Positions 1 to 7,694 of a stretch of DNA of 22,760 bases are shown here, piece after piece. How positions within the stretch are numbered: position 1 is the first letter of the stretch; each line of letters opens with the position of its first letter. A model generated the notes under the pieces. The model searched no databases. It was not told the origin of the DNA and saw only the letters and a list, made by a program, of their open reading frames with translations. The position numbers and the translations under genes were made by a program. The DNA is from a virus. Where the stretch lies: IMG/VR virus record IMGVR_UViG_3300034066_001981, positions 1 through 22,760 of that record; one strand, given 5' to 3'.

Positions 1-492
1 GATGGTGGCGTTGATGTCCGCAGGCACATCCATCGTGTCGAGGTTTGCCTCGGTGTAGGCGGTGCTCGCAGCCGAAGCTGTGAAGGTGGTCGGATTCAAG
101 AGCGCGTTAGCGGCCTCGATCTCGTAATCCAGCATCAATTTGTTTGAGCAGAATTTCGCTGTCACCATTTCGGCGTCGAAGAAGTCGCGCATTTGCTTGC
201 GGACGACATCATCGATGCGCTTCTCGTGGCCGTATTCGACGGTCTGATAGTTGTCCCACTCGAAGACCTCATCGGACTCGTTGTAGGTGCCGGTAGCGCC
301 GCGCTTTTGGCTCTCGCGCTTGAGGAGTTCGCCCTTGCCGATGGTGAATTTCGGATAGCGACCCACTTCGCGCTCGCTGCCGTAGATCGGCAGAAGCATC
401 GGAGCGATGTAGTGTTTTTCTTGGTGCACGGCCTCCATCAGGAGAGTGCTGATGTCCTGCCGTGGAACGGAATCTGTGGTATTGTAAGCCAT
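1..492 (-). CDS. Major capsid protein, N-terminal part (runs off the left edge)
   Basis: An open frame of 164 codons starts at the ATG at 492 and is still open at position 1, so the C-terminal part is missing. The product begins MAYNTTDSVPRQDIS. It contains stretches typical of phage capsid proteins: an N-terminal helix followed by IAPMLLPIYGSEREVGRYP, then a charged region (EWDNYQTVEYGHEKRIDD) and a helix with FFDAEMVTAKFCSNKLMLDYE. Assignment rests mainly on position: it directly follows a decoration-protein candidate and a protease/scaffold gene, as lambda E follows C, Nu3 and D. The leader is A/T-rich with no clear Shine-Dalgarno sequence. It could be another abundant head protein, but the context makes the major capsid protein most likely. 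Confidence 0.72.
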   Translation of the reverse strand, partial: MAYNTTDSVPRQDISTLLMEAVHQEKHYIAPMLLPIYGSEREVGRYPKFTIGKGELLKRESQKRGATGTYNESDEVFEWDNYQTVEYGHEKRIDDVVRKQMRDFFDAEMVTAKFCSNKLMLDYEIEAANALLNPTTFTASAASTAYTEANLDTMDVPADINATI

Positions 493-522
493 ATTGGTTT
501 ATCTATTTAATTGTGATTTGTT

Positions 523-891
523 TTAGAGCAGGATGGCGCGGATTTGGCCGCCTCCATTGCTGTTGGCGGGAGCCGCCTCGATGGCGAGGGCAGCAGCGGC
601 GCCGGTGGTTTTCTTGACATACAAGCCGCCGGCGGCTTGCTCCAGCTCGTCGCCGATCGCGATCGCTGTGGCATTGCCAACGCGGACATAATGGAAACCA
701 TTGCCGCGAAGGAAGACGTCGCAGGCCTTGCCAACCACAAAAGGCTGGGCGGCGGCGCGAATGACGGTTCCGATAACTCGATCAGAAGCTCCCGCAAGCT
801 CGACGCCCGCAGATGTGAATTTGACGGAGGCGTTTTCGACGGCGCTAAAATCCGCAGCCGCTGGAAGTGAAACAACAGTATTGAAGTTCAT
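523..891 (-). CDS. Head decoration / capsid cement protein (DUF2190-like)
   Basis: This 122-residue protein begins MNFNTVVSLPAAADFSAVENASVKF. It is rich in short beta-type segments, with GVELAGASDRVIGTVIRAA, GKACDVFLRGNGFHYVRVG and DELEQAAGGLYVKK. Alternating small and hydrophobic residues and a G-D-E-L turn are what I expect for the DUF2190/gpD-like beta-barrel proteins that coat capsids. It lies between the protease/scaffold gene and the capsid gene, the place of lambda D. The start is supported by AAGGA about 9 bases upstream of the ATG at 891. An overlapping frame of the same length on this strand is a shadow with biased composition. The family call comes from recall of sequence style and position. 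Confidence 0.7.
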   Translation of the reverse strand: MNFNTVVSLPAAADFSAVENASVKFTSAGVELAGASDRVIGTVIRAAAQPFVVGKACDVFLRGNGFHYVRVGNATAIAIGDELEQAAGGLYVKKTTGAAAALAIEAAPANSNGGGQIRAILL

Positions 892-910
892 ATATTATTA
901 TCCTTGGTAA

Positions 911-1690
911 TTATTTGCTTTGCTGCCGGATCCAATCTTGGTGGGCTTCCGGATTTTCTTTGTGGGCGAGCATCACGGCTTGTGCGCGGGTCTTGCCCGA
1001 TTCGGTGTGGTTCTTCACGCGGCTATCGAACTCATGGAGTTCGCCATGGCTGCCAGTGGTGGCGCGGCCCTCGGCGCTGAATGCCAGCGGGCGGGTGCCA
1101 GTTTTCACGGCGTGACGGAGAGCCTCGTTCTCGGCTTGGAGTTTCTCGCTGAACTCGGTGAGCGCAGCTTTCTCCTGGGCGAGGGTGGTGAGGTTGCCCT
1201 CGATGGTTGCGAAATAGTGTTCGATCTCGGCATTTTCAGTCGCGGCGTCTTCGCGCTCGAAACGGGCGCTGAGTTCCTTGACTTGTTTTTGAAGCGCGGA
1301 GAGTTCGGCGGAAGATCCTGTGGAGGAGCTATCCGAACCGGCGCCAATGCCAGCGAGTTCGCCTTCGGCTGGCTCGTCTTCGCCTTGGCCTTCAGATTGC
1401 TCGGCCTCGTTGGCGGCAACGACTTCGGCTTGGTAGGCTTTGATCCCAGCGGCGTCCTCTTCGGAAATTTCACCGGCTTGGAGAAGCGCAAAGATGTCTT
1501 CGTCGGTGAGATCCATGATCTCCTCGATCGAGATATCCTCGGCCTCATTGTTTTCCGCACCTTGCAGGGCGGCGATAGTCTCTTGCTGGGCAGTGACCTG
1601 CTCAGAGAGTTGATTCAGGGCCGCGAGAACATCCTTCAAGGAGGGCTCATCCGCCACTGCGTTGGTGTTTGTGTTGGTATTTTGATCCAT
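911..1690 (-). CDS. Nested internal-start scaffold protein (Nu3-like), same frame as the protease
   Basis: In-frame Met178 of the protease/scaffold fusion could begin a separate 259-residue scaffold starting MDQNTNTNTNAVADEPS. Lambda makes Nu3 from an internal start inside C in just this way. The codon lies exactly at the junction between protease domain and coiled coil, after a low-complexity spacer. A TTGAC box sits 18 nt upstream of the ATG at 1690, as it does 16-17 nt upstream of several genuine starts in this operon. No good Shine-Dalgarno sequence is visible; the leader reads CCACAAACCGT. The independent product is inferred, not shown. Confidence 0.45.
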   Translation of the reverse strand: MDQNTNTNTNAVADEPSLKDVLAALNQLSEQVTAQQETIAALQGAENNEAEDISIEEIMDLTDEDIFALLQAGEISEEDAAGIKAYQAEVVAANEAEQSEGQGEDEPAEGELAGIGAGSDSSSTGSSAELSALQKQVKELSARFEREDAATENAEIEHYFATIEGNLTTLAQEKAALTEFSEKLQAENEALRHAVKTGTRPLAFSAEGRATTGSHGELHEFDSRVKNHTESGKTRAQAVMLAHKENPEAHQDWIRQQSK

Positions 1691-2221
1691 ACGGTTTGTG
1701 GTTATTGTGTCAACTTGCGAGGCGAGTTCCGTGGACTGCTCTGGCATCTTCGCCTCGAAGAGGCCGTTAGGATTCGCGGCGGGTTGCGCCACGAGATCCA
1801 CGGAAATGAGTTCTGAGCAGCGCGCCTTTTTGACGCCGCCGCTCATTTCGTCCTCGCCCATGAAGGCGGCGGAAAGGCCCACATTGCGGGGCATGCGCTC
1901 GGCCATTTCGATCGCTTGGCCGAATTGCGAGTGGCTTTTGAGAAGGTGCCAATCGCCGAGGAGTTTGCCGCCCTCGATGCGGAAATTTTCCAGATACCCC
2001 GCCACGGCATCCGCGCCGGTGCGGTGATTCCACTTCACGGGAACCGTGCCGAGCTTTTCGGCACATTCTTTAATTTGAGATAGGGTGGTGCTATCGACTT
2101 CGAGATCATGCCCGCGGGCTTTGATGCCCGAGGTGATCACCGAGACGCCGTAGATAATCCCATTGGCTGGATCGACCTTCTGGGTAACGAAGGGAGCGAA
2201 AAATTCTTTGAGGTCTGCCAT
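911..2221 (-). CDS. Head maturation protease fused to scaffold (lambda C/Nu3-like)
   Basis: The 436-residue product has two parts. Residues about 1-160 look like a prohead protease: KWNH with His66 and VGLSAAF with Ser117 fit the His/Ser catalytic pair of the herpesvirus/HK97-type assemblin fold. SELISVDLVAQPAANPNGLF at 136-155 is the usual end of this domain in phages. Residues about 180-436 are acidic and coiled-coil-rich (glutamine, glutamate and alanine heptads), as in a scaffold. An internal Met178 could start a separate scaffold. The N-terminus MADLKE-FF carries an L-x-E-F site like those in the large proteins of this operon, a possible self-processing site. The start at 2221 has GGAAAGGGG and a TTGAC box upstream. 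Role: cleaves scaffold and other head proteins during capsid maturation. Confidence 0.85.
   Translation of the reverse strand: MADLKEFFAPFVTQKVDPANGIIYGVSVITSGIKARGHDLEVDSTTLSQIKECAEKLGTVPVKWNHRTGADAVAGYLENFRIEGGKLLGDWHLLKSHSQFGQAIEMAERMPRNVGLSAAFMGEDEMSGGVKKARCSELISVDLVAQPAANPNGLFEAKMPEQSTELASQVDTITTNRMDQNTNTNTNAVADEPSLKDVLAALNQLSEQVTAQQETIAALQGAENNEAEDISIEEIMDLTDEDIFALLQAGEISEEDAAGIKAYQAEVVAANEAEQSEGQGEDEPAEGELAGIGAGSDSSSTGSSAELSALQKQVKELSARFEREDAATENAEIEHYFATIEGNLTTLAQEKAALTEFSEKLQAENEALRHAVKTGTRPLAFSAEGRATTGSHGELHEFDSRVKNHTESGKTRAQAVMLAHKENPEAHQDWIRQQSK
1709..1713 (-). promoter_or_regulatory. TTGAC box before the internal scaffold start
   Basis: TTGAC on the minus strand, 18 nt before the in-frame ATG at 1690. 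Confidence 0.4.
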
Positions 2222-2238
2222 GCCCCTTTCCGGGGCGC

Positions 2239-2243
2239 GTCAA
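2239..2243 (-). promoter_or_regulatory. TTGAC box before the protease/scaffold gene
   Basis: TTGAC on the minus strand, 17 nt before the ATG at 2221, upstream of GGAAAGGGG. Confidence 0.5.
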
Positions 2244-2251
2244 CGAAAAGA

Positions 2252-2491
2252 CTACTCTTCCTCGTCTTCCTCGTCGTTTTCCTCTTCGCCGCCGCCCTCG
2301 ATACAGCCCCGCAACTGATCGATCATGGCATCTACCGTGAAAGAATTGCCAAATTTAAGCGTCACGAAATGCGTCTCGCCGCCCTCTTCCCACGAGAAAA
2401 TGCCGACACCAGCATCAAAATGCTCTGCAAACTTGTCCTGCAACCGCACGACAACCTCACTACGATCGGAAGGCTTGCCGCGCCGCGACAT
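2252..2491 (-). CDS. Small acidic-tailed protein, function unknown
   Basis: The 79-residue product begins MSRRGKPSDRSEVVVRLQDKF and ends in a run of Glu/Asp (EEENDEEDEEE). The ATG at 2491 is chosen over an upstream in-frame ATG at 2566 because GGAGG lies at ideal distance and the upstream gene stops only two bases before. The middle (AGVGIFSWEEGGETHFVTLKF) predicts a small beta-sheet, followed by an amphipathic helix. I do not recognise the family. Its place just upstream of the protease/scaffold suggests an accessory head role. The acidic tail could bind basic head or core proteins, of which this operon has many. Confidence 0.75.
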   Translation of the reverse strand: MSRRGKPSDRSEVVVRLQDKFAEHFDAGVGIFSWEEGGETHFVTLKFGNSFTVDAMIDQLRGCIEGGGEEENDEEDEEE

Positions 2492-2493
2492 AT

Positions 2494-2973
2494 TTAACCC
2501 TCCAAAATGATGTCTCTTTTCTTGAACGAGGCGAGGGAGGGATTCGTCACAGAGCCATTCTCCCACTCCACCGTGAAAACCGATTTGCCAGCATGAACGA
2601 TCTTGCCGGAATTTCCTCGGCGCGACCTCACCGCCATGCCCACCGCAGGCTTGAGCGCCTTGCGCTTGGCTTTCTTGGCAGGCTTTGGAGCTTTTTCTTC
2701 GGGATGCTTTCCTTTCTCGCGATACGCCACGATCTTGATTAGCTCCTTGTTGAGCTTGCTCCAGATCACCACGTCTCGCCGCTCGATCTTCTTGGAAGTG
2801 ATCGCACTTTTCAAAAGAGACTGCACTTTATCTTCATGGCACTCCAAGGCCTCGGCCACATGCTCGCGCTTTTGCCACCCCTGCTTGGCATAAGTCTCCC
2901 ACATGTATTTCGGATCACTCTCATGCTCCTCGACCATTTGTTGCTTGACGATGCGCTTCCAAAGATTTGCCAT
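2494..2973 (-). CDS. Basic protein with helical N-terminus and KOW/SH3-like C-terminus, unknown
   Basis: The 159-residue product begins MANLWKRIVKQQMVEEHESD. The start at 2973 leaves four bases after the metallophosphoesterase stop; the longer frame from 3018 would overlap that gene. Residues about 20-75 look like a helix-turn-helix-like helical bundle (QKREHVAEALECHEDKVQSL). A Lys/Pro/Ala-rich linker spans about 85-105 (KGKHPEEKAPKPAKKAKRK). The last 50 residues (VGMAVRSRRGNSGKIVHAG, then FTVEWENGSV) resemble a small KOW/SH3-like barrel as in nucleic-acid-binding proteins. Function is not recognised; nucleic-acid contact is an inference from charge and fold pattern. Confidence 0.7.
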   Translation of the reverse strand: MANLWKRIVKQQMVEEHESDPKYMWETYAKQGWQKREHVAEALECHEDKVQSLLKSAITSKKIERRDVVIWSKLNKELIKIVAYREKGKHPEEKAPKPAKKAKRKALKPAVGMAVRSRRGNSGKIVHAGKSVFTVEWENGSVTNPSLASFKKRDIILEG

Positions 2974-2977
2974 ATTT

Positions 2978-3976
2978 TTAAGGTTTTTTTTCCGTGCCCT
3001 TGAGCAGCATTCCCGCATAGCTCACGCCATCATTGATCGTGACATTGATCATCTGAAACGCGCCCGTCTTTCGCGAAATGAAGCGGATGAGATATCCATG
3101 CGTCCACTCGGTCGGGCGCGTATTCGCATAGAGTGGCTGCCGCTTGCAGAGACAGCCGGGATTCCACGCCGAAATGAGGCCCAGCCCTGGGATGTTTTTC
3201 GGCTTAAAGCTCGCGCGGTGCGTGTCGAAGTAACAGATATTGCCCCCCGCTTTCGCCATCGCCACCTCCGCCGCATCGCGGGCGTTTGAGATTTTGTGGA
3301 CAAAATACATTTTATCCATCTTCACCCAGCCCGGCACATCGCAGTCGCCATGCGCCTTGCCCTGGTGGTAGTATTTGATACCCCGCTCGGCGAGCTTCAG
3401 AACATGCTCGGCGCAAAAAGTTCGGCGCAGCAAGTCGATGTCCTTGTGATGCGCAAGGCGTTGGGTGAGCGCCCAGCGTTCCACGCGCCACTCATGATTG
3501 CCTTCGATGTAATGAATGTCGCCGCAGTTCGAGTAGTGCGCCACGGCATCCAGCAAATCATTCGCCACACGAACATCGTCCTCGTAGCTATCCTCCGTCT
3601 CAGCCACATAGCCGAGCGTGTGGTGCTCCGCCAAAAACCCGCCGCAATCAATAAAATCCCCGCCGATCACAATGCGATCGGGCTGCAAAGTCTTAAGATC
3701 CCCGAGAAAAGCCGAAAAAGCCGCTGGGTCATGCTTATTCCCGTGCACATCCGAAAAAATCACTTCCACAATGTCGCCCGCTCCCGACTTGGGCGAAGTC
3801 GGCTTCGCCTTCACGATCGGGCGAGTGCCCGTGCGCGCCCGCTCGAGCGCCCGCACCGTCTCCGCGTGCGCCTTGCGCTCGGCATCGAGATCGGCCAGAG
3901 CTTGGTCGAGCTTCGATTTATGATCCGCCGCCTGCGCGGCTTGCGCTACAGCTCCCCATTGGGTTGTTTTTTTCAT
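2978..3976 (-). CDS. Calcineurin-like metallophosphoesterase with N-terminal coiled coil
   Basis: The 332-residue protein has the canonical metallophosphoesterase motifs in order: FSDVHGN (Asp76, His78), IGGDFID (Asp107), EGNHEWR (Asn160, His161), FVHK (His227) and DTHRAS (His253). These residues bind the two catalytic metals, so phosphodiesterase or phosphatase activity is likely; the substrate is unknown. Residues about 15-50 form a charged coiled coil that may tether it. It overlaps the previous gene by the four bases ATGA, so translation is probably coupled. Similar enzymes in phages are often in nucleic-acid or tail regions; here it sits inside the head operon, between large membrane-segment proteins and the protease. 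Confidence 0.88.
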   Translation of the reverse strand: MKKTTQWGAVAQAAQAADHKSKLDQALADLDAERKAHAETVRALERARTGTRPIVKAKPTSPKSGAGDIVEVIFSDVHGNKHDPAAFSAFLGDLKTLQPDRIVIGGDFIDCGGFLAEHHTLGYVAETEDSYEDDVRVANDLLDAVAHYSNCGDIHYIEGNHEWRVERWALTQRLAHHKDIDLLRRTFCAEHVLKLAERGIKYYHQGKAHGDCDVPGWVKMDKMYFVHKISNARDAAEVAMAKAGGNICYFDTHRASFKPKNIPGLGLISAWNPGCLCKRQPLYANTRPTEWTHGYLIRFISRKTGAFQMINVTINDGVSYAGMLLKGTEKKP

Positions 3977-5109
3977 GGTTTATTTTTTGTTTTGGAATTT
4001 CGAGAGCGTATAGCGTTCGCCCCAAGAAGAAGGCCGACGCCCCCAAGTCCTGCCGCCGCCATCACATTCCGCCGACGACTCTTATTGAGAGCCGACTTCA
4101 CATCATCGACAAAGGCAGATCGGCTCTTAGCCCCATCTCGAATCATCTGCTCCGCTGATTCCTTCTGACGCTCTACCGCGCGCGTGCTGTCACGAGCGAT
4201 ATGCCTCAAGTGAGCCACCGCATCCTCGTTCCGGGCAATATCATTTGCCCCTCGCGCCACACGCATCCCATACCGGTGCGCCAACGCCTCATTCACCTTG
4301 AAATGATTCGATGCGTAAGGACTCGCCTGCCAGATTACACCGGGCTTAGGACTTGCCGCGACTTCGTGCATCGTGCCCGCCCCCGCGTTTCCGATATTTA
4401 CCGAATGAGCGCGGACCGCATTTTTGATCGCTTTGCGACTCATCGAACTATGAACTTTAAATTTCGCAGCCGCCGCAGGGTTCGTTTTTGCCAACTCTGC
4501 CACCGCCGCCTGCGCCTCCTCATAGCCACCGCCTGCATACCCCGGCTTAATGTTCTTGGATTTCGGCCCTGCGTAGAGATGGATCGCGTCAAAATCTTCA
4601 TGCGCCTTGGCGAGGTGCGGAACCTTGGCACCTACATCCACCCCACCGCCGCCGCCATAAACGCCAGCAGTCCTCTTGCGGGATTTGATCGGCTTGCTCA
4701 TGGCGTCGGGCATAACAGGCAATACCGAATCCGTCACAGCCGTGTAATCCGGCTTGAATTTAACCCGTGATGCCCCCACAACATTTGGCCCGAAGCCGGT
4801 ATTCACCATTACAGCGTGCCGCTGAGAACCAAAAAAACCACGAGTATTTGCATTATGCATGGACGACTTAACACCCGCTCCATCCAAAATTTTCTTCACA
4901 TCCTCGGCATGACTGAGGTGCCCGCGATAGGCATTTGTCTTGCCGTAGGTGATGCCTACTGTCGGATTGATCGCCCGATACGCCGCCACACCACCAGCGC
5001 CGACCAATCCCGCTCCAGCGACTCCGCTGGCATTACTCAGCACTTCTTGCCGATCTACTTGGCGTTGGCTCCGCGAAGCCAATTCATGAAGCCTCATTAA
5101 GTAGTTCAT
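3973..5109 (-). CDS. Putative processed virion protein with terminal hydrophobic segments
   Basis: The 378-residue product begins MNYLMRLHELASRSQRQ, containing L-H-E-L-A at residues 7-11, an N-terminal copy of the L-x-E-L pattern repeated in this operon. Hydrophobic Gly/Ala-rich segments occur at about 28-45 (ASGVAGAGLVGAGGVAAY) and near the C-terminus (MAAAGLGGVGLLLGANAI), followed by a basic tail. The middle contains a glycine run (GVYGGGGGVDVG) and is otherwise unrecognised. The start at 5109 has AAAGGA at a good distance and overlaps the upstream stop by ATGA. I infer an internal head or ejected protein that may insert in membranes; no enzymatic motif is seen. Confidence 0.8.
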   Translation of the reverse strand: MNYLMRLHELASRSQRQVDRQEVLSNASGVAGAGLVGAGGVAAYRAINPTVGITYGKTNAYRGHLSHAEDVKKILDGAGVKSSMHNANTRGFFGSQRHAVMVNTGFGPNVVGASRVKFKPDYTAVTDSVLPVMPDAMSKPIKSRKRTAGVYGGGGGVDVGAKVPHLAKAHEDFDAIHLYAGPKSKNIKPGYAGGGYEEAQAAVAELAKTNPAAAAKFKVHSSMSRKAIKNAVRAHSVNIGNAGAGTMHEVAASPKPGVIWQASPYASNHFKVNEALAHRYGMRVARGANDIARNEDAVAHLRHIARDSTRAVERQKESAEQMIRDGAKSRSAFVDDVKSALNKSRRRNVMAAAGLGGVGLLLGANAIRSRNSKTKNKP

Positions 5110-7688
5110 TGATTTTCCTTTCTCCGCATTGAAAGCCCCGCAGTGGCTCCACCACCAACCACCATCCCAGGTGCCACCAAAGAGATCTTGGCATACTTCG
5201 CAGCAGCCCCCCTGTTATGGTGCGCTAAGTTCTTAAAATATTGCAAGGCAGCAGGATTTTTTGTGTTTTCCGCCACATGCCGCAACGCCTCGGACTCGCT
5301 TTTGCCATGATGCCAAAGCTGTTCATTGATCTCGTCATCCACAGCTTTGCGCCCAGCGGCCATCTCATCACGCCGCGCTTGGGTTTTTTTAACTTTTGCC
5401 GGGTTTGCTCCTGGCACAAAATTGTTATTTGCATCCAAAATACCTTGTTGCTTGCCGATGTGGTTTTTGAGATCACCCACTTCACTGTCCCAATGCTTCA
5501 TGGCTTCCCGAGGCCCTGAGCGGAATCTCGCATAGTGGCTCACTCCATAATCACCCAATTCGCCACCCACTACTTTAGCCACCTTACCCTTCGGGTTCGC
5601 CTTGGCGTGCTGGAGAATCTTACCCGCGATCTTACCCTGCACTCCCTTGTTCAAGATTGATTGCGCGCCGTCGATGTAATCGGCAACAAACCGCCCATCC
5701 CGATTCGGATCGCTTTTGGGCGGCTTGATAAATGAACGCAAGCCGCGCTTCTTCGCCCAGCCCGTCAGCGTATCGTGCGCCATATCGCGCGTGGCGATAC
5801 GAAACATCTTGCCCGCCGCTGGCATGAGCGTCGCCCCCACAGCAGCCGTGCCCAGCCCAGCCGCTATCCCCAGCTTTTGTTTAGTGGTCAGCGGGCGTTT
5901 CTCTTCGGCGAATTCCCTCAGCGCATCACTCGCAAAAGAGAGTTCACGCAATCGCAGCTTGGCAGAGTAAAGTTTCGCCCCAGCCTTTGGCCCAGCCAAC
6001 TTCACGCGCTCTGGCGTGACGCGCGCCCAACTGGGCCGCCAGGCTTGGAAGATCGGCACTGTGCCAGTAGGCACATTTTCTATTGCCGCCTGCCTTAGCA
6101 TTTTTTGATCTAATCCCGACACCCCTCGCTCCGCAGCACGCCGCCGCACGCGATCTATGTATTTACCACGCAAGCGAGACTCTTCCACCCCAGCATCAAA
6201 TCCGCTCTTGATTTCCTTCCAACGCGCACGCGGGTTCATGATATTCCAAGCCCTCGGGAAAACCTCCGATCTGGCAATTTTTCCCATCGTCCGGGGAACC
6301 AGCGTGGCGTCGTCAATGTTTCGTGAAGCTTGAATCACAGCAGTCTGTGCTGCCTTGGCTGTAGCCTGAGCCGACCTTGCCGTTTTTTCGACCTCGCTGG
6401 TCATCTTGGGGATCGCATTCCCTGCCGATGCAGCAACGCTTGCCAAGCTATCCGATGCACGACCGACCCCACGCTTGAGAATAGGCCGCAGATACCGTGC
6501 GCCACCTATCGCGCCACCGATACCCAGCCCAAGGCCCAGCCCCAATGCACCGATCTTGCCGATGCCACCCTTTCGCTCCTCTTCGGGATAGGGTTGAGCC
6601 GCCACGCGCGCCAACTCCCGCAGGCGAAGCTTCGCAGAGAGCTGCTTGCCATCTTTTTCCTCCGAGCGAGCCTGCCGGAGCTTTCGCGCACCCCAGCCCA
6701 ATGCTGGCATGGCGGCGATAGCGGCATAGGTGGGCAACCCTACAAATGCACCCGCTGCACGCAGGCGCGTTGAGCCGAGCTTGCGCATGATCTTGTAGCC
6801 ACGCACAGAAGCATCCACCTCGTTATGCAATGTCGGCAACGCAGCCAGAGTTCCCGCAGCAGCGATTCCCGTCGCAACCTTGTCATTCGACTTGTCCTTG
6901 TTCACAAGAGCGGAAGTCGCCCCCAAAGGCGCAAACATAAAGGCCTGCCGGATACTTTTGTTAAAGGGAAGATTTTTGCCGCCGAGATTTTGAGCCACAT
7001 GCCCCGCCTCATGCGCCCTTATAAAATCAGGGTCAGCATGCCCTCTTTGGAATATACCTCTCGACTTACCAGGAATAGCCCCCTTCGGAGCGATGCCGGG
7101 ATCACCAACAGCGATATCATATCCTTTCCTGCGAGCAAATCTATCAAGCACCTCACTACGGCGGGCATCAGGATTGGAGCGCAGATACTCGCGCTGCACC
7201 TTGCGGTTACGCCCATTCACCTCTTCTGTAGCCTTGCGAAGTTTCTCATTGGCTTCTTCTTTCGTCCTGCCCCATGCCATCATCGGCTTCATCTCCGAGC
7301 CGCGAGGCTGCCCAAAAAAATCCAACCCCTGCTGCTTTTTTGCGTCCATTACTTCCTTCGCTACCGTCACCGCAGCCAGATTCCCCACGGCTCCAACCCC
7401 ACCCGCAAGAAGCAGACTTCCGGCGCGGCCTAAAGCGGGATCTTCTTGAGACTGCCGCTGCGCCAACTCGCGTAGCCGAAGCTTCGCGGAAAGTTGCTGC
7501 TGTCGAGGCCCCGCCTCCTCCACGCCATTGCGAACGCCGCGCATCCGTCGGATTTTTTCGATCAGCGAGAGTTTGCGTTGCTCGATGACTTGGGGATTAT
7601 AAGCCGTGGAAGTCGTATTGGCATCAATGCCATCGATGCTTTGAGAGGCAAATTGGCCTTGGTTATTACGAGGTCTTGGATCGTTCAT
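5106..7688 (-). CDS. Multi-module protein with YugP-like HEXXH metallopeptidase segment and repeated LRE sites
   Basis: The 860-residue protein has three long copies of the peptide SAKLRLREL (Glu at 74, 358 and 582) and an LREF at 590-593, dividing it into modules of about 74, 284, 224-234 and 268-278 residues. Module two contains HEAGH at 226-230 followed by NEVDASVRGYKIM at 289-301. The spacing and the E-x-D/N-A-S-x-R-x pattern match neutral zinc peptidases of the YugP family (Zn_peptidase_2), with flanking hydrophobic stretches. Gly/Ala-rich membrane-like segments appear at about 90-108, 310-330, 376-397 and 603-622. The gene lies 6 bases after its neighbour, without a clear Shine-Dalgarno sequence. 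I infer a polyprotein-like virion component cut by the prohead protease; the metallopeptidase call is moderately supported. Confidence 0.8.
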   Translation of the reverse strand: MNDPRPRNNQGQFASQSIDGIDANTTSTAYNPQVIEQRKLSLIEKIRRMRGVRNGVEEAGPRQQQLSAKLRLRELAQRQSQEDPALGRAGSLLLAGGVGAVGNLAAVTVAKEVMDAKKQQGLDFFGQPRGSEMKPMMAWGRTKEEANEKLRKATEEVNGRNRKVQREYLRSNPDARRSEVLDRFARRKGYDIAVGDPGIAPKGAIPGKSRGIFQRGHADPDFIRAHEAGHVAQNLGGKNLPFNKSIRQAFMFAPLGATSALVNKDKSNDKVATGIAAAGTLAALPTLHNEVDASVRGYKIMRKLGSTRLRAAGAFVGLPTYAAIAAMPALGWGARKLRQARSEEKDGKQLSAKLRLRELARVAAQPYPEEERKGGIGKIGALGLGLGLGIGGAIGGARYLRPILKRGVGRASDSLASVAASAGNAIPKMTSEVEKTARSAQATAKAAQTAVIQASRNIDDATLVPRTMGKIARSEVFPRAWNIMNPRARWKEIKSGFDAGVEESRLRGKYIDRVRRRAAERGVSGLDQKMLRQAAIENVPTGTVPIFQAWRPSWARVTPERVKLAGPKAGAKLYSAKLRLRELSFASDALREFAEEKRPLTTKQKLGIAAGLGTAAVGATLMPAAGKMFRIATRDMAHDTLTGWAKKRGLRSFIKPPKSDPNRDGRFVADYIDGAQSILNKGVQGKIAGKILQHAKANPKGKVAKVVGGELGDYGVSHYARFRSGPREAMKHWDSEVGDLKNHIGKQQGILDANNNFVPGANPAKVKKTQARRDEMAAGRKAVDDEINEQLWHHGKSESEALRHVAENTKNPAALQYFKNLAHHNRGAAAKYAKISLVAPGMVVGGGATAGLSMRRKENQ
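5937..5969 (-). other. LRE-type candidate cleavage site 3 in the 860-residue protein
   Basis: Encodes YSAKLRLRELS, residues 574-584, followed ten residues later by LREF (590-593), so two alternative cuts are possible before the last module. Confidence 0.5.
6609..6641 (-). other. LRE-type candidate cleavage site 2 in the 860-residue protein
   Basis: Encodes LSAKLRLRELA, residues 350-360, identical at peptide level to site 1 and lying between the metallopeptidase-like module and the next Gly-rich segment. Confidence 0.5.
7461..7493 (-). other. LRE-type candidate cleavage site 1 in the 860-residue protein
   Basis: Encodes LSAKLRLRELA, residues 66-76. Cleavage after Glu74 would remove a polar N-terminal leader and free the module with HEAGH. 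Confidence 0.5.
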
Positions 7689-7694
7689 AAATTT

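Noticed and set aside
920-1816. 298-codon plus-strand open frame
   Set aside because: Antisense shadow of the protease/scaffold gene, whose catalytic motifs clearly identify the real frame.
2974-3018. N-terminal extension of the 159-residue gene to 3018
   Set aside because: It would overlap the metallophosphoesterase gene by about 40 bases and adds a low-quality Arg/Cys stretch; the ATG at 2973 fits the tight gene packing.
3688-3700. AGTCTTAAGA near 3690 as a sixth dyad copy
   Set aside because: The arms overlap without a loop, and the sequence lies in metallophosphoesterase coding sequence; it does not match the N3/4-spaced dyad.
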